A stretch of 64,000 bases of DNA from an uncultured Flavobacteriaceae bacterium (GTDB taxonomy: Bacteria > Bacteroidota > Bacteroidia > Flavobacteriales > Flavobacteriaceae). The stretch is from assembly GCA_947504035.1 (NCBI GenBank), contig CANNGA010000008.1:151386-215385 (forward strand), given 5' to 3'. Below the pieces are notes generated by a model. That model was not told where the DNA came from. It did not search any database and saw nothing but the letters and a program-made list of their open reading frames with translations. The position numbers were made by a program, and so were the translations under genes. Positions 1-9,562 of the stretch are shown here, piece after piece (position 1 is the first letter of the stretch; the number at the start of each line of letters is the position of its first letter).

Positions 1-1
1 T

Positions 2-232
2 AAAAACTCATCTGCCATGCTATTTGTAGGGGCTAAAGTATCGCAGTATGCATTACTACCACAAGGACAAGTAGAAGCCGCAGATCGTGTTAAAAACATG
101 GTTGCGCAAATGGATTTAGAAGGTTTTGGTAACTGTACCAACACAGGAGCCTGTGAAGTAGAGTGCCCTAAAGGCATTTCTTTAGATAATATTGCTAGAA
201 TGAACAGAGAGCTGATGAAGGCTTCTGTTTAA
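2..232 (+). CDS. sdhB: Succinate dehydrogenase iron-sulfur subunit, 3' end only
   Basis: This is the C-terminal part of the iron-sulfur subunit of succinate dehydrogenase (complex II), which passes electrons from the flavoprotein to quinone at the inner face of the membrane. The reading frame is open to the left edge, so the start lies outside the window. The visible part ends with the ferredoxin-like cysteine motif [12 protein letters not shown], which binds the C-terminal clusters, followed by the usual helix [10 protein letters not shown]. The ATG at 17 is internal methionine, not a start. sdhC and sdhA are expected just upstream. A strong bidirectional terminator follows at 254. Confidence 0.93.
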   Translation, partial: KNSSAMLFVGAKVSQYALLPQGQVEAADRVKNMVAQMDLEGFGNCTNTGACEVECPKGISLDNIARMNRELMKASV

Positions 233-253
233 GACTATAAAATCCAATAAAAA

Positions 254-286
254 AAGCCTCAAATCTCTAGAGATTTGAGGCTTTTT
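254..286. terminator. Bidirectional terminator between sdhB and the convergent lipoprotein gene
   Basis: The sequence GCCTCAAATCTCTAGAGATT and its continuation form a perfect palindrome with A-runs on the left and T-runs on the right, so it can stop transcripts from both strands. It sits between convergent genes. Confidence 0.9.
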
Positions 287-304
287 TTATTGTAAAGAAA
301 ACGT

Positions 305-889
305 CTATTTCACAATCAAATAATCTAGTTTTACCGAGCTAAATTTATCATTAGGTATTATATTTAGAGATGGTATTCTATCATTAGTTTTTATCTTTTT
401 AACTTCACCAATAAATTTAACGTTCTCTTTTTTTATGGCTGGCGCTTGACAAATGGTAGCACAGCCACCCGATTTTAAACAATTATATACCTTAGTGCCA
501 CAGCTAATCTTACCATCGCATTGGCTTTTAGTAACCGTGCCTCCTTTATCACAAGAGACTTCATATTTTTTATCGGTTCTCTTGTAACTTTCTTTACTAG
601 AAATAGGAAAAACAGGTTGCTCTTGCAAATTTGCAATGAAGATTTGACCTGTACGTTCATTTAAAATCATTTCGAAACTATAATTCACAATGACTTCATC
701 ACTTTTAGAAAACAAGTTAGAAGCTTTGTTATCCAATTCTGTACGAAATGTATCTAACAGCTCATTCACTATACTTTGAGGGTCTTCACTTTTTAGTTCA
801 GCCTTATCTTCGGCTTCCTCACTGCAGCTAAAACTGAAAGTAAAGCACAATACTAATAGATAGACTAATTGTCTCTTAATGTTTTTCAT
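305..889 (-). CDS. Cys-rich lipoprotein of unknown function
   Basis: I do not recognise this 194-residue protein. It begins with a lipoprotein signal peptide ending at Cys22 (FSFSC), followed at once by acidic residues (SEEAEDKAE), a pattern that in Bacteroidota often marks lipoproteins shown on the cell surface. Residues about 110-150 hold a cluster of seven cysteines in a short basic stretch (VSCDKGG, KSQCDGKISCG, YNCLKSGGCATIC), suggesting disulfides or a small metal site. The gene stands alone, convergent with sdhB, with an AT-rich upstream region. No homology-based function can be given. Confidence 0.7.
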   Translation of the reverse strand: MKNIKRQLVYLLVLCFTFSFSCSEEAEDKAELKSEDPQSIVNELLDTFRTELDNKASNLFSKSDEVIVNYSFEMILNERTGQIFIANLQEQPVFPISSKESYKRTDKKYEVSCDKGGTVTKSQCDGKISCGTKVYNCLKSGGCATICQAPAIKKENVKFIGEVKKIKTNDRIPSLNIIPNDKFSSVKLDYLIVK

Positions 890-1082
890 TTTTTTAAAAT
901 TAAGTTAATAGTTGTAACAAAATTATAAATAATAAATAGACTACAAAATAGTAGTTTTAATTTTATAAAAAAATTAGAAAAAACACACAGTTTAAATGTG
1001 ATTTAATTCAATTTAGACTTTTTCACATCATTAATAATGTATGAAATTCTTTTTTACAAGAAAAAACTAATACAGAAAGCTC

Positions 1083-4000
1083 TTAAAAATAGGCTTTTAA
1101 TTGTATATTTCCTGTGTGTATTGTAGTGCCGGTTTCTGTTTTTCTTCCAAAATAGCTAAGGTTTAAATCTAGAAATTTGGTGAGTTTCTTTTGGGCGAGA
1201 AGTGTCCATGTAAAGTTGTTTCCAGGCTGTAAACCTTCTAGTAACTGAAACCCTACAGGGGTGTTAGGGTCGCCATTAAATGCATTGTTGAAATAATTAA
1301 CCTCACCATTTATAGCCGCTTTTTCATTTTTAGCAAAATTAAAACCAAGACCTACATTTTGTTGGATCAGGCTTTCGAAGTTACCAATGGTATTCTCTCT
1401 GGTGGTGTATTGGTAAAACAGATCAAAACGGCTGTTTTCATTAAAAAGATAAGATAATTTAGGGTTCACCAAAGCTTCGTCGAACTTGAAATTTTTGGTT
1501 GTGAAATTCTCACTAGAACTCTCATTTGTGCCTAAGGCAGATTGTAAGGTAAGCAGCCAGTTTTCATGTAATTTATGATTAAAGTTAACTTGATGGCTAT
1601 TTAAATCATTTTGTAACAAGCCAACAGATAATGTGTTGTTAGAAGCATTAGAGAGAAAGGTGTAAGAGGTGGTGTAGCGTTGTTTTCCTCGGTTAAAAAA
1701 CAGAACATTTCTAAAATTTAATTGTAAATCTAATTGGTTTTCGGCATCGCTTTCAAAAGGGTTTAAATTAAAATTACTTCCATCTTGGCGGATTCTACGG
1801 TCTATTAAATAACTGGATTGATTGTAAAAATGAGACCAGAACTTCTTAGATTTCTGTTTAGAGACGTTCCATTTAGCAGGGTTTATGGTTAAGGTTTGGC
1901 TCAGTCTATTTTGATGTGTTTTTATAAACACCTGGTTGGGTAAAAGCACTCTTATGTATAGGCCTTGATCTTGAAATTGGGCCGTCTCAAATTCCTCCAG
2001 TTCTTGAATGCCGTTACCATTGTAATCATTCCATGTAAATGTACCTTGACCCGCTTCAACTTCAACAAAAGTGAAATCTTGCTGGGGTAAAGCACCAGAA
2101 TTGGTTTCGAAAACGGTGTTGCTTTGTATGATGTTTTTAAAGAGCTTTTGATTGAACTGCAGTCTGGAATTTAACGCATTTTCATTTGCGATTTCGGGAT
2201 CTTCGAAATCTAAAGTTCTAAAATTGGCATAAAGCGAAAGGGTTGTGTTTTTGTTTTGAATAAGCCTTGAATCCACATAAAATGTATTAGAGGTATTTAC
2301 ATTTTGCAATTGGTTGTTTCTAATACTATCATTGACCCGGTTTTTATACCCAAATTGTGCAAATACCTTTGTGCTGTCTCCTATACCAATAAAGCCTTCA
2401 TATGCAGCAAAACGCTGACTTAGCGGCGTAAGGATGTTTGTAGCGGTGTCGATTTGTTCGTTGTCTTCAATAGAGAACTTAGCGCCAAGCCAACTGTTTT
2501 TAAACCCATAAACACCAGTGTGATGCGATCTTAAAAAGACAGAAGTATTTGTCGCGGATGTGGCATTCAAGAAGCTAGAATTTGATTGTATAAGAAAGCG
2601 TTTTAGGCGTAAATTAGCACTGGAGATATGTCTACTACCTGTAAAACCAGATGCGAAATCTAGATATTCGAATTGATAGTTAAGGCGGCCTTTTTCGTAA
2701 TGAGAAAGTGCTATACCAGAATTTAAAAAGGTTTGCCGCCCTAATTCACCAACACGCTGGTTGCCCCGTTGCTGTTCTAAATTCCAATCTCTATTAAATT
2801 CGGCGTTGTATAAAATTTCAATACTTCTAAAATTTTCTTGGATGTAGTCTGTATTTACATAAGCGTTGGCATTCCAAACACTGTCCTTTTTTATAATATT
2901 TTGGGCAATTCGTAGTCTTCCTGCAAAGCCATCGTTATTGGCATCGTCCAGAGTAGAGAACAAGTTCAAATCATTTTTACTGCCAGCGAATTCAAAATCA
3001 ACACTTGTGTTCTCGGTTGGGGTATAACTACCATCAATTACAGCGACTTGTAATTTAGTAGGTGCTATTAGCTGTATAATAGGTGCATAATCGCCTTGAA
3101 GCGGTCCAACATATTCAAAAATATTAGAAATAGCATTGGTGCTATTTAGGATGTAAGCCCCTTGGTTGGCGCCTACTAAGGTGAATGTTACCCGAAACAG
3201 TTCTTCATCAGGATCATTAGAGAATACAAAAATGTCGTTACCATCTCTTAGCTCCTTTCGATATAGAATGCGGTTATCACTAAAAGTCTCAGGCACATCA
3301 GATGGCGCGACCATAAGGGAACGTTCGTCTCCTGCTTCAGATAAAACTTGTACTTGAGCTTCAGATAAATTTTGTTGTAGTGGTTGGTTTTTAGCATCAC
3401 TTTCAGAGTACACAGAAATGCCCACCTTAAATGCATCACTTTTATAATTACCACCTCCATAGGCTACGATACGCGAAAAGTTACGATCACTAAATTGATA
3501 GTCAACAGTGATTCGCATTTCTGAAGTGATAGGGAATGTGGTATTAAAAATAAGTTCACCAGCATTATAGTCAATGATATAATCCTTGTCTTCGCCGCGT
3601 TCTAAAGCAATACCATTGGCATAAACAGTTTCACTACCAGAGACAATAAGTACAAATAGTTCGCCATTTTGGCCTTGTAATTTATAAGGCCCTTGGTTGC
3701 CTTCTTGGCCTACAAATTGACTTGTTGTAAATTGGCCACGTACCAATGCTCCAGCAGCAAATACTTGCGTTTGTCTAGATGCCCCAAGGTTGGCGCTAAA
3801 AGATAAACCCTGCACGCGTTTTGAAAATGCCCCATAAAAAGAGTTGTTATTTTCCAAATCGATATCGCCAGCGCGTACACTCCAATTTTTACTAAACAAT
3901 TCAATAAATACTTGGTCGAATTCGTCTAAGCGTTGGCTAAATCCGCTTTCTTGTAACGGGATGTTCGCATCTTGTATCGAGGCTCTTAAGGAGACATTAT

Positions 4001-4502
4001 CGTTAAGTTTACCCGTAATTTGCAAGTCTAATTCGCTATTTAAAACCGAATTTTGATTGTTGCCTATGGTGACCCCTCTTGAAATGCTTCCAGAAGTGGT
4101 TAAGCCATCAAAAGGCACAAATGTTTTTTTTACGTTAGATTGTTTTAGGGTGTAGCGTTTGTTTGTTTGTGTGGTGTTATCGACAATAATGTTTTCATCC
4201 AGCTGTTTATAGGTCTTTGTTAAAAACTCAGGAAACTTTAGGTAGCTTACGATTAGAGAATCTGTAGGCACATTTTTTTTTAGCTTTAAAAGGGCTTTAG
4301 AAAAATTAATGGCGTAATAAGAGGAGTCTAAAGGTGTACCCTCTTTAGTGGCTACGGTAAACCAACTCGAGTTAATACTAACATTAGCGATTACTATGGT
4401 ATCTGCTACTGCTACTTTTTTAGTTTTATACTTACGGTTTAGGTTTTGTGCAAAAGCACCAAACCCAAGTAGAGAGACTAAAAACAATAGGATAAACTTC
4501 AT
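1083..4502 (-). CDS. Giant outer-membrane beta-barrel protein
   Basis: This 1139-residue protein has a Sec signal peptide (MKFILLFLVSLLGFGAFAQ) and then a long run of alternating hydrophobic/polar strands ending in aromatic residues, with C-terminal Phe, as expected for an outer-membrane beta-barrel. Around residues 130-200 it has a segment of the type GSISRGVTIGNNQ...LDLQITGKL...DANIPLQESG..QRLDEFDQVFIEL, which resembles a conserved stretch I know from large Bacteroidota surface proteins, including the T9SS translocon protein SprA, although this protein is about half SprA's length. A helix-turn Ca-like loop (DYNGNGIQELEEFE) lies near residue 825. It diverges from xth. Role inferred only as outer-membrane channel or surface structure. 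Confidence 0.72.
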   Translation of the reverse strand: MKFILLFLVSLLGFGAFAQNLNRKYKTKKVAVADTIVIANVSINSSWFTVATKEGTPLDSSYYAINFSKALLKLKKNVPTDSLIVSYLKFPEFLTKTYKQLDENIIVDNTTQTNKRYTLKQSNVKKTFVPFDGLTTSGSISRGVTIGNNQNSVLNSELDLQITGKLNDNVSLRASIQDANIPLQESGFSQRLDEFDQVFIELFSKNWSVRAGDIDLENNNSFYGAFSKRVQGLSFSANLGASRQTQVFAAGALVRGQFTTSQFVGQEGNQGPYKLQGQNGELFVLIVSGSETVYANGIALERGEDKDYIIDYNAGELIFNTTFPITSEMRITVDYQFSDRNFSRIVAYGGGNYKSDAFKVGISVYSESDAKNQPLQQNLSEAQVQVLSEAGDERSLMVAPSDVPETFSDNRILYRKELRDGNDIFVFSNDPDEELFRVTFTLVGANQGAYILNSTNAISNIFEYVGPLQGDYAPIIQLIAPTKLQVAVIDGSYTPTENTSVDFEFAGSKNDLNLFSTLDDANNDGFAGRLRIAQNIIKKDSVWNANAYVNTDYIQENFRSIEILYNAEFNRDWNLEQQRGNQRVGELGRQTFLNSGIALSHYEKGRLNYQFEYLDFASGFTGSRHISSANLRLKRFLIQSNSSFLNATSATNTSVFLRSHHTGVYGFKNSWLGAKFSIEDNEQIDTATNILTPLSQRFAAYEGFIGIGDSTKVFAQFGYKNRVNDSIRNNQLQNVNTSNTFYVDSRLIQNKNTTLSLYANFRTLDFEDPEIANENALNSRLQFNQKLFKNIIQSNTVFETNSGALPQQDFTFVEVEAGQGTFTWNDYNGNGIQELEEFETAQFQDQGLYIRVLLPNQVFIKTHQNRLSQTLTINPAKWNVSKQKSKKFWSHFYNQSSYLIDRRIRQDGSNFNLNPFESDAENQLDLQLNFRNVLFFNRGKQRYTTSYTFLSNASNNTLSVGLLQNDLNSHQVNFNHKLHENWLLTLQSALGTNESSSENFTTKNFKFDEALVNPKLSYLFNENSRFDLFYQYTTRENTIGNFESLIQQNVGLGFNFAKNEKAAINGEVNYFNNAFNGDPNTPVGFQLLEGLQPGNNFTWTLLAQKKLTKFLDLNLSYFGRKTETGTTIHTGNIQLKAYF

Positions 4503-4625
4503 TAAATATTAAACTGCGATTTGGCTAAAATATTTTATCATTAGAATTCGTTAAAAACTCCTGCTAAATTCTATAGTGTAAAAGTAACGTATTATTTATT
4601 TTAGCTGAAACACTTCAACACGCTT

Positions 4626-5390
4626 ATGAAAATAATATCTTATAATGTAAACGGTATTCGAGCAGCCATTAATAAAGGCTTTATAGATTGGTTAAAAAGT
4701 GCAGATCCAGATGTGATTTGTTTGCAAGAAATAAAAGCCATGAAAGAACAATTAGACCTAAGCCTGTTCGAAGATGCGGGGTATAAATTTCATTACTGGT
4801 TTAGTGCCCAAAAAAAAGGGTACAGTGGTGTTGCTATTTTAAGTAAGATAGAACCTAAAAACATTGTATATGGCACAGGAATTGAGTCTATGGATTTTGA
4901 AGGTAGAAATATAAGAGTGGATTTTGATGGAATCTCTGTAATGAGCCTTTATTTGCCATCGGGGACTAATGCAGCCCGCCTTGATCATAAACTGGAATAC
5001 ATGGATTTATTTCAAGGTTACATCAATACATTAAAAACAGAAGTTCCTAATTTGGTGATTTGTGGAGATTACAATATATGTCATGAAGCCATAGACATAC
5101 ACAACCCTAAAATGAAAGGTGTTTCAGGATTTTTACCTGTAGAGCGCGAATGGATAAGCGATTTTATCTCAAGCGGTTTTATAGATGCTTTTAGGTATTT
5201 GCACCCAGAGCAGCAAACGTACAGTTGGTGGAGTTATCGTGCCAACTCTAGAGCGAATAATAAGGGATGGCGTTTAGATTATGCAATGGTTGCGGCGCCA
5301 TTACAAGAAGCGATAAAACGATCTGTTATACTTACAGAAGCCGTGCATAGTGACCACTGTCCAATTCTTGTAGAGATAGAGCAGAATTAA
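4626..5390 (+). CDS. xth: Exodeoxyribonuclease III / AP endonuclease
   Basis: Exonuclease III family enzyme that cleaves DNA at abasic sites and trims 3' ends in base-excision repair; cytoplasmic. The 254-residue length is normal. Family motifs are in place: the N-terminal ISYNVNGIRA metal-site strand, LQEIKA with the catalytic Glu, GDYNICHEAIDIHNP, RLDYAMV, and the C-terminal SDHCPILVEI carrying the Asp-His pair. It diverges from the giant outer-membrane protein gene (124 bp between starts) and is followed 24 bp later by the OmpA-type gene. Confident on family; the exact subfamily (ExoA versus Xth) is not decided here. Confidence 0.95.
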   Translation: MKIISYNVNGIRAAINKGFIDWLKSADPDVICLQEIKAMKEQLDLSLFEDAGYKFHYWFSAQKKGYSGVAILSKIEPKNIVYGTGIESMDFEGRNIRVDFDGISVMSLYLPSGTNAARLDHKLEYMDLFQGYINTLKTEVPNLVICGDYNICHEAIDIHNPKMKGVSGFLPVEREWISDFISSGFIDAFRYLHPEQQTYSWWSYRANSRANNKGWRLDYAMVAAPLQEAIKRSVILTEAVHSDHCPILVEIEQN

Positions 5391-5414
5391 TAGCATTTAT
5401 AATTGATAAACATT

Positions 5415-6371
5415 ATGATAAAATATAGTTTAATAGTAGCAGGCGCCTTAGTAGGGCTCACATCTTGCGTGTCTCCAAAAATATATAAGGATTTAGAAAG
5501 CAAGTATGCGACTTTAAAACAAGAAAACAGAACGCTTTCTGAGGCGAATGAAGCCTTATTAAAAACAAAAAATGGGCTTAAAAATGAACGAGATCAATTG
5601 CAAAAATCTTATGACGAGGTAGTTGCAGAGCGCGACGAGCTTCGCGATGCGTACAATGCCGCAACATCTAATTTAGATAATTTAAAAGCATCTTATGCCG
5701 CTTTAGAAAAAAATAGTTCGGCTTCTATTACTAAAAATTCACAAAAGAACAGGGAGTTATTGGCACAATTAGAAGCTAAAAAGCAAGCACTAGCAGCAGA
5801 AAATGCACGCTTAGAGAAATTAAAGAAAGCATTGGAAGAACGCTCAAGCCGTATTGCAGAGTTAGAAAGTGTTATTGCCACTAAAGATGCTGCTATGTCG
5901 CAGTTAAGAGATGCGATTTCTAGAGCTTTAACCGATTTTGAAGGTAAAGGACTTACAGTAGAGCAACGCGGTGGTAAAGTATATGTTTCTATGGAGAACA
6001 AACTGCTGTTCCAATCGGGGAGTTGGGCAGTAGGTACAGATGGTAAAACTGCAGTGCGTAGTTTGGGGAATGTCTTGGCAGAAAATCCAGATATAGCAGT
6101 TTTGATAGAAGGCCATACCGATAATATACCGTATTCTGGAAGTGGTGTATTGACCAGTAATTGGGATTTATCAACCAAACGTGCCACAGCCATTGTAAAT
6201 ATATTAAGAGAGAATACTGCTATTAATCCAGAGAATCTAACAGCGGCGGGTCGCGGAGAGTATGCGCCGATTGCGAATAATGATACCGAAGTTGGGCGTG
6301 CTAAAAACAGACGTATAGAAGTTGTTTTAACCCCTAAATTAGATGAATTAACGCGATTGTTAAATGATTAA
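5415..6371 (+). CDS. OmpA-family peptidoglycan-binding lipoprotein
   Basis: A 318-residue envelope protein. The start is taken as the ATG at 5415 rather than the upstream TTG because it gives a clean lipoprotein signal peptide (MIKYSLIVAGALVGLTSC, lipidated Cys18). Residues about 25-170 are a long heptad-rich coiled coil (Glu/Lys/Ala/Leu). Residues about 190-318 form an OmpA C-terminal domain with VLIEGHTDNIPY and the NRRIEVVLTP end, which binds meso-diaminopimelate in peptidoglycan. It therefore probably tethers the outer membrane to the cell wall through a coiled-coil spacer. A strong terminator follows at 6421. Confidence 0.92.
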   Translation: MIKYSLIVAGALVGLTSCVSPKIYKDLESKYATLKQENRTLSEANEALLKTKNGLKNERDQLQKSYDEVVAERDELRDAYNAATSNLDNLKASYAALEKNSSASITKNSQKNRELLAQLEAKKQALAAENARLEKLKKALEERSSRIAELESVIATKDAAMSQLRDAISRALTDFEGKGLTVEQRGGKVYVSMENKLLFQSGSWAVGTDGKTAVRSLGNVLAENPDIAVLIEGHTDNIPYSGSGVLTSNWDLSTKRATAIVNILRENTAINPENLTAAGRGEYAPIANNDTEVGRAKNRRIEVVLTPKLDELTRLLND

Positions 6372-6420
6372 TGTATAGGGTGGAAAACAGGGCTTACAGT
6401 TACACACACCTACTAGACAT

Positions 6421-6460
6421 AAAAAACCGTTAAAAGCTATTTTAGCTTTTAACGGTTTTT
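6421..6460 (+). terminator. Rho-independent terminator after the OmpA-type gene
   Basis: AACCGTTAAAAGCTA pairs with TAGCTTTTAACGGTT around a two-base centre and is followed by a T-run. It lies 50 bp after the OmpA-type stop codon and before the aldo-keto reductase gene; A-runs on the left make it possibly bidirectional. Confidence 0.88.
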
Positions 6461-6528
6461 TATCTTTACACTAAGGAAAAGAAACGCTTAGATTTAATAA
6501 AAAAAGTGCTAGAGAAAACTAAAACACT

Positions 6529-7560
6529 ATGAAATACACAACACTACCGCATACAGACATAAAAGTGAGTAAAATAGCCTTAGGGTCTATGACTTGGGGC
6601 AATCAAAATACAGAAGCAGAAGGGCATGAGCAGTTGGATTATGCTTTTGATAAGGGGGTAAACTTTATAGACAGTGCAGAATTGTATCCTGTTCCTGCCA
6701 ATGCAGAAACGCAAGGTAAAACCAGTGAAATTATTGGGAGTTGGTTAAAAAAAACAGGACGAAGAGATAAGGTGGTTTTGGCTTCTAAAATAGCAGGGCC
6801 TGGCGATTATACGGCACATATTAGAACAACAGGTTTTAGTCCTAAATCGATTACAGAAGCTATAGATTTAGAGTTAAAGCGTTTGCAAACTGATTATATA
6901 GATTTATACCAGTTGCACTGGCCAGAACGCGATACTAACCGCTTCGGGCAACGTTTGTACAAATACGATACCCAGTGGGATGATAATTTTAATGAGATAT
7001 TACACAGCTTGGATAAAGAAATACAAGCAGGGCGTATTCGTCATGTAGGTATCTCTAATGAAAATTCATGGGGAGCCATGCGTTATATCCAAGAACATAA
7101 AACGCACGATTTACCACGTATGCTAACCATTCAAAATGCGTATTCTATGTTATGTAGATCTTTTGAAACTGATTTAGCAGAAGTAGCTTTAAGAGAGCAT
7201 ATAGGACTCTTAGCGTATTCGCCAATGGCATTTGGTGTGCTTTCAGGAAAATATATAACGGGTAAGGCAGAAGACGATGCCAGATTAGCATTATTTCCAA
7301 GATTTGCACGCTATAGCAGTGCACAAGCAACAGAAGCTACACGACGTTATATGGAAATAGCAGAGGCTAATAATTTAAGTTTAGCGGCTTTGTCATTAGC
7401 GTTTGTAAACCAACAACCTTTTGTTACAAGTACCATTATAGGTGCTACAAAACGTTACCAATTAGAAGAGAATATAGCAAGTATCGATGTTACTTTAAGT
7501 GATGCTATATTAGATGAAATAGATGCTATTCATAACGAAATTCCTAATCCAGCCGCATAA
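6529..7560 (+). CDS. tas: Tas-like NADP(H)-dependent aldo-keto reductase
   Basis: Aldo-keto reductase of the Tas type, a cytoplasmic NADPH-dependent oxidoreductase of the (beta/alpha)8 fold with poorly defined physiological substrate. The N-terminus YTTLPHTDIKVSKIALGSMT, the segment FIDSAELYPVP with the catalytic Asp and Tyr, ETQGKTSEIIGSWL, and the C-terminal cofactor site STIIGATKRYQLEENI match the E. coli Tas pattern as I remember it. Length (343) fits. It is a single-gene unit: terminators flank it on both sides (6421 and 7647). Confidence 0.9.
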   Translation: MKYTTLPHTDIKVSKIALGSMTWGNQNTEAEGHEQLDYAFDKGVNFIDSAELYPVPANAETQGKTSEIIGSWLKKTGRRDKVVLASKIAGPGDYTAHIRTTGFSPKSITEAIDLELKRLQTDYIDLYQLHWPERDTNRFGQRLYKYDTQWDDNFNEILHSLDKEIQAGRIRHVGISNENSWGAMRYIQEHKTHDLPRMLTIQNAYSMLCRSFETDLAEVALREHIGLLAYSPMAFGVLSGKYITGKAEDDARLALFPRFARYSSAQATEATRRYMEIAEANNLSLAALSLAFVNQQPFVTSTIIGATKRYQLEENIASIDVTLSDAILDEIDAIHNEIPNPAA

Positions 7561-7646
7561 TGCTGTTTTCATAAGAATGAAGGCAGCATGTCATGTTATT
7601 TGTATTTAATTTGTACAAATACGTTTCATGATATACAATTGCATAT

Positions 7647-7684
7647 AAAAAAACCCCTAGACTTAAATGTTAGGGGTTTTTTAT
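7647..7684. terminator. Bidirectional terminator between tas-like gene and rng
   Basis: AAAAACCCCTA and TAGGGGTTTTT form the stem around an 11-base loop, with A- and T-runs on the two flanks. The genes on either side converge, so both can use it; the rng stop codon touches its right edge. Confidence 0.87.
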
Positions 7685-9228
7685 TATTTAATTTGATTAC
7701 CATCTTTATCAAAAAAATGATATTCTAAATATGTGTAAGCATCGCGGGGTAAAATTTTAACCCATTTTTTGTGTTCTAATAACCATTTAGAACGAATAGA
7801 TGGAAAGCCTTTTGTTAGAAAGGCTGCTATAAAAGGATGTGTGTTTAATGTCACCTTTGTATAGTCTTTTTTTAATAATCTTTCAAGATCTTGGTTAATT
7901 TTTTGCACCAAACTGATAGGTGCTTCAACTTCTGCGCCACTTGTACCATTAGGGTTTTCCTCTCTGGTTTTTATGTTCATTTCTGGACGCGTACGTTGTC
8001 TCGTAATTTGTATCAAACCAAATTTACTTGGAGGCAATATCTTGTGTTTAGCTCTGTCATCCTTCATTTCATCGCGAAGGTGATTAAAGAGTTTCTGCCT
8101 GTTCTCTGGTTTAGTCATATCTATAAAATCTATAACAATAATACCGCCCATATCACGTAAGCGTAATTGACGGGCAATTTCTGTTGCAGAGATTAAGTTG
8201 ACTTCTAATGCTGTTTGCTCTTGGTTGTTCGATTTATTAGATCTGTTACCGCTATTTACATCAACGACATGAAGGGCTTCGGTGTGTTCTATAACCAAAT
8301 ACGCACCCTTTGTCATGGAAACGGTTTTACCAAAAGAGGTTTTAATTTGTCGTTCAATTCCAAATTTTTCGAATACGGGAATTTTAGACTGATACAATTT
8401 AACGATTGATTCTTTTTTAGGAGCAATCTCCTGTAAATACTCTTTAATTTGATAGTACAAAGTTTCATCATCGACCGTAATACCTGTAAACGAGTCATTA
8501 AATATGTCTCTTAATATAGAAGAGGCTTTATTCATTTCTCCTAATACTTTACTAGGGTGATGTGCTTTGTATAATTTTTTACACATTGCATTCCAGCGTT
8601 GGAGCAAATTCTGTAAATCATTATCTAATTCGGCTACTTTTTTGCCTTGTGCTACAGTACGAACAATAATACCAAAACCTTGCGGTGTGATACTTTTAAC
8701 CAAACGCTTTAAGCGGTCTTTTTCTTCACGATCTTCTATTTTTTGTGAAATAGAGATGCGATTAGAAAAAGGCATTAAAACGATATATCTACCAGCAATA
8801 GATAACTCAGATGTTATTCTAGGGCCTTTTGTAGATATCGGTTCTTTTACAATTTGTACTAATAGCGATTGATTGGATTTTAAGGCATCGACAATTTTGC
8901 CGTCTTTCTCAATATCCTTTTCAAACGGGAAATTTTTTAAAGAAAAATCTTTTAGTTTACCTGTGCTTACACGTTTTGTGAATTTTAAAAGTGAAGGTAA
9001 TTTAGGCCCTAAATCATGATAGTGCAAAAATGCATCTTTTTCATAACCTACATTAACAAATGCAGCATTTAGTCCTGGAACCGTTTTTCGCGCTTTGGCA
9101 ATAAACACGTCGCCAACCGAAAAATTGTTATCATCTTCATCTTTTTGTAATTCAATAAGTTTTCCATCTTTTAATAAGGCAAAATCAACAGCTTCGGAAT
9201 TAGATCGAATAATCAATTCTTTATCCAT
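7684..9228 (-). CDS. rng: Ribonuclease G/E family endoribonuclease
   Basis: A 514-residue RNase E/G catalytic protein, involved in rRNA maturation and mRNA decay. In order: an N-terminal S1-like RNA-binding domain (about residues 36-125, GDVFIAKARKTVPGLNAAFV), then the DNase I-like catalytic core with VVDVNSGNRS and IIVIDFIDM, which carry the Mg-binding aspartates. It lacks the long C-terminal scaffold arm of E. coli RNase E, so it is RNase G-like. A basic CPTC-type zinc link is not seen; the nearby segment reads TREENPNG. It lies downstream of hup and the bL37 gene on the same strand but a terminator at 9367 separates them. Confidence 0.93.
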   Translation of the reverse strand: MDKELIIRSNSEAVDFALLKDGKLIELQKDEDDNNFSVGDVFIAKARKTVPGLNAAFVNVGYEKDAFLHYHDLGPKLPSLLKFTKRVSTGKLKDFSLKNFPFEKDIEKDGKIVDALKSNQSLLVQIVKEPISTKGPRITSELSIAGRYIVLMPFSNRISISQKIEDREEKDRLKRLVKSITPQGFGIIVRTVAQGKKVAELDNDLQNLLQRWNAMCKKLYKAHHPSKVLGEMNKASSILRDIFNDSFTGITVDDETLYYQIKEYLQEIAPKKESIVKLYQSKIPVFEKFGIERQIKTSFGKTVSMTKGAYLVIEHTEALHVVDVNSGNRSNKSNNQEQTALEVNLISATEIARQLRLRDMGGIIVIDFIDMTKPENRQKLFNHLRDEMKDDRAKHKILPPSKFGLIQITRQRTRPEMNIKTREENPNGTSGAEVEAPISLVQKINQDLERLLKKDYTKVTLNTHPFIAAFLTKGFPSIRSKWLLEHKKWVKILPRDAYTYLEYHFFDKDGNQIK

Positions 9229-9366
9229 TTTGTTAATTTTAATTCCGCTAAAAGCGAAATGGATTAAACTTAATTTTTATCACAGGATTTTAATCCGTGG
9301 AGTTCAAAATACAATTACTGTACTAAAAATTTGAGAACTCATTTCAAAGAACGTTGTTGTTTTTAA

Positions 9367-9406
9367 AAATCAAAAAAAGTAGTTGTTCAAACTACTTTTT
9401 TGATTT
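9367..9406 (-). terminator. Terminator after the bL37 gene
   Basis: AAATCAAAAAAAGTAGTT and AACTACTTTTTTGATTT form a long A/T-rich stem with one bulged A and a short loop. On the minus strand it lies directly after the bL37 stop and ends in a T-run, separating hup-bL37 from rng. Confidence 0.85.
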
Positions 9407-9497
9407 ATTTCTTTTTCTTGTGACGGTTAGCGCGTCTGCGTTTCTTACGCTTGTGCGTTGCTACCTTATGTCTTTTACGTTTCTTACCACTTGGCAT
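9405..9497 (-). CDS. bL37-type small ribosomal protein (COX24/AURKAIP1-like), 30 residues
   Basis: A tiny extremely basic protein starting MPSGKKRKRHKVATHKRKKR and ending RHKKKK, too short for usual ORF cut-offs. The ATG, 30 codons and TAA were read directly from the minus strand. The sequence matches the conserved small basic protein of Bacteroidota that carries the COX24/AURKAIP1 C-terminal motif and, to my knowledge, has been seen as an extra large-subunit protein (bL37) in the Flavobacterium johnsoniae ribosome. It lies 65 bp after hup on the same strand and is closed by a terminator, so it is probably cotranscribed with hup. Name assignment is from memory of the family. Confidence 0.85.
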   Translation of the reverse strand: MPSGKKRKRHKVATHKRKKRRRANRHKKKK

Positions 9498-9562
9498 AAA
9501 TAGTATATTTTTAAATTAATAATTTATTTTATACCGGTCCTTATGATCGGTACTTGTGCTTT

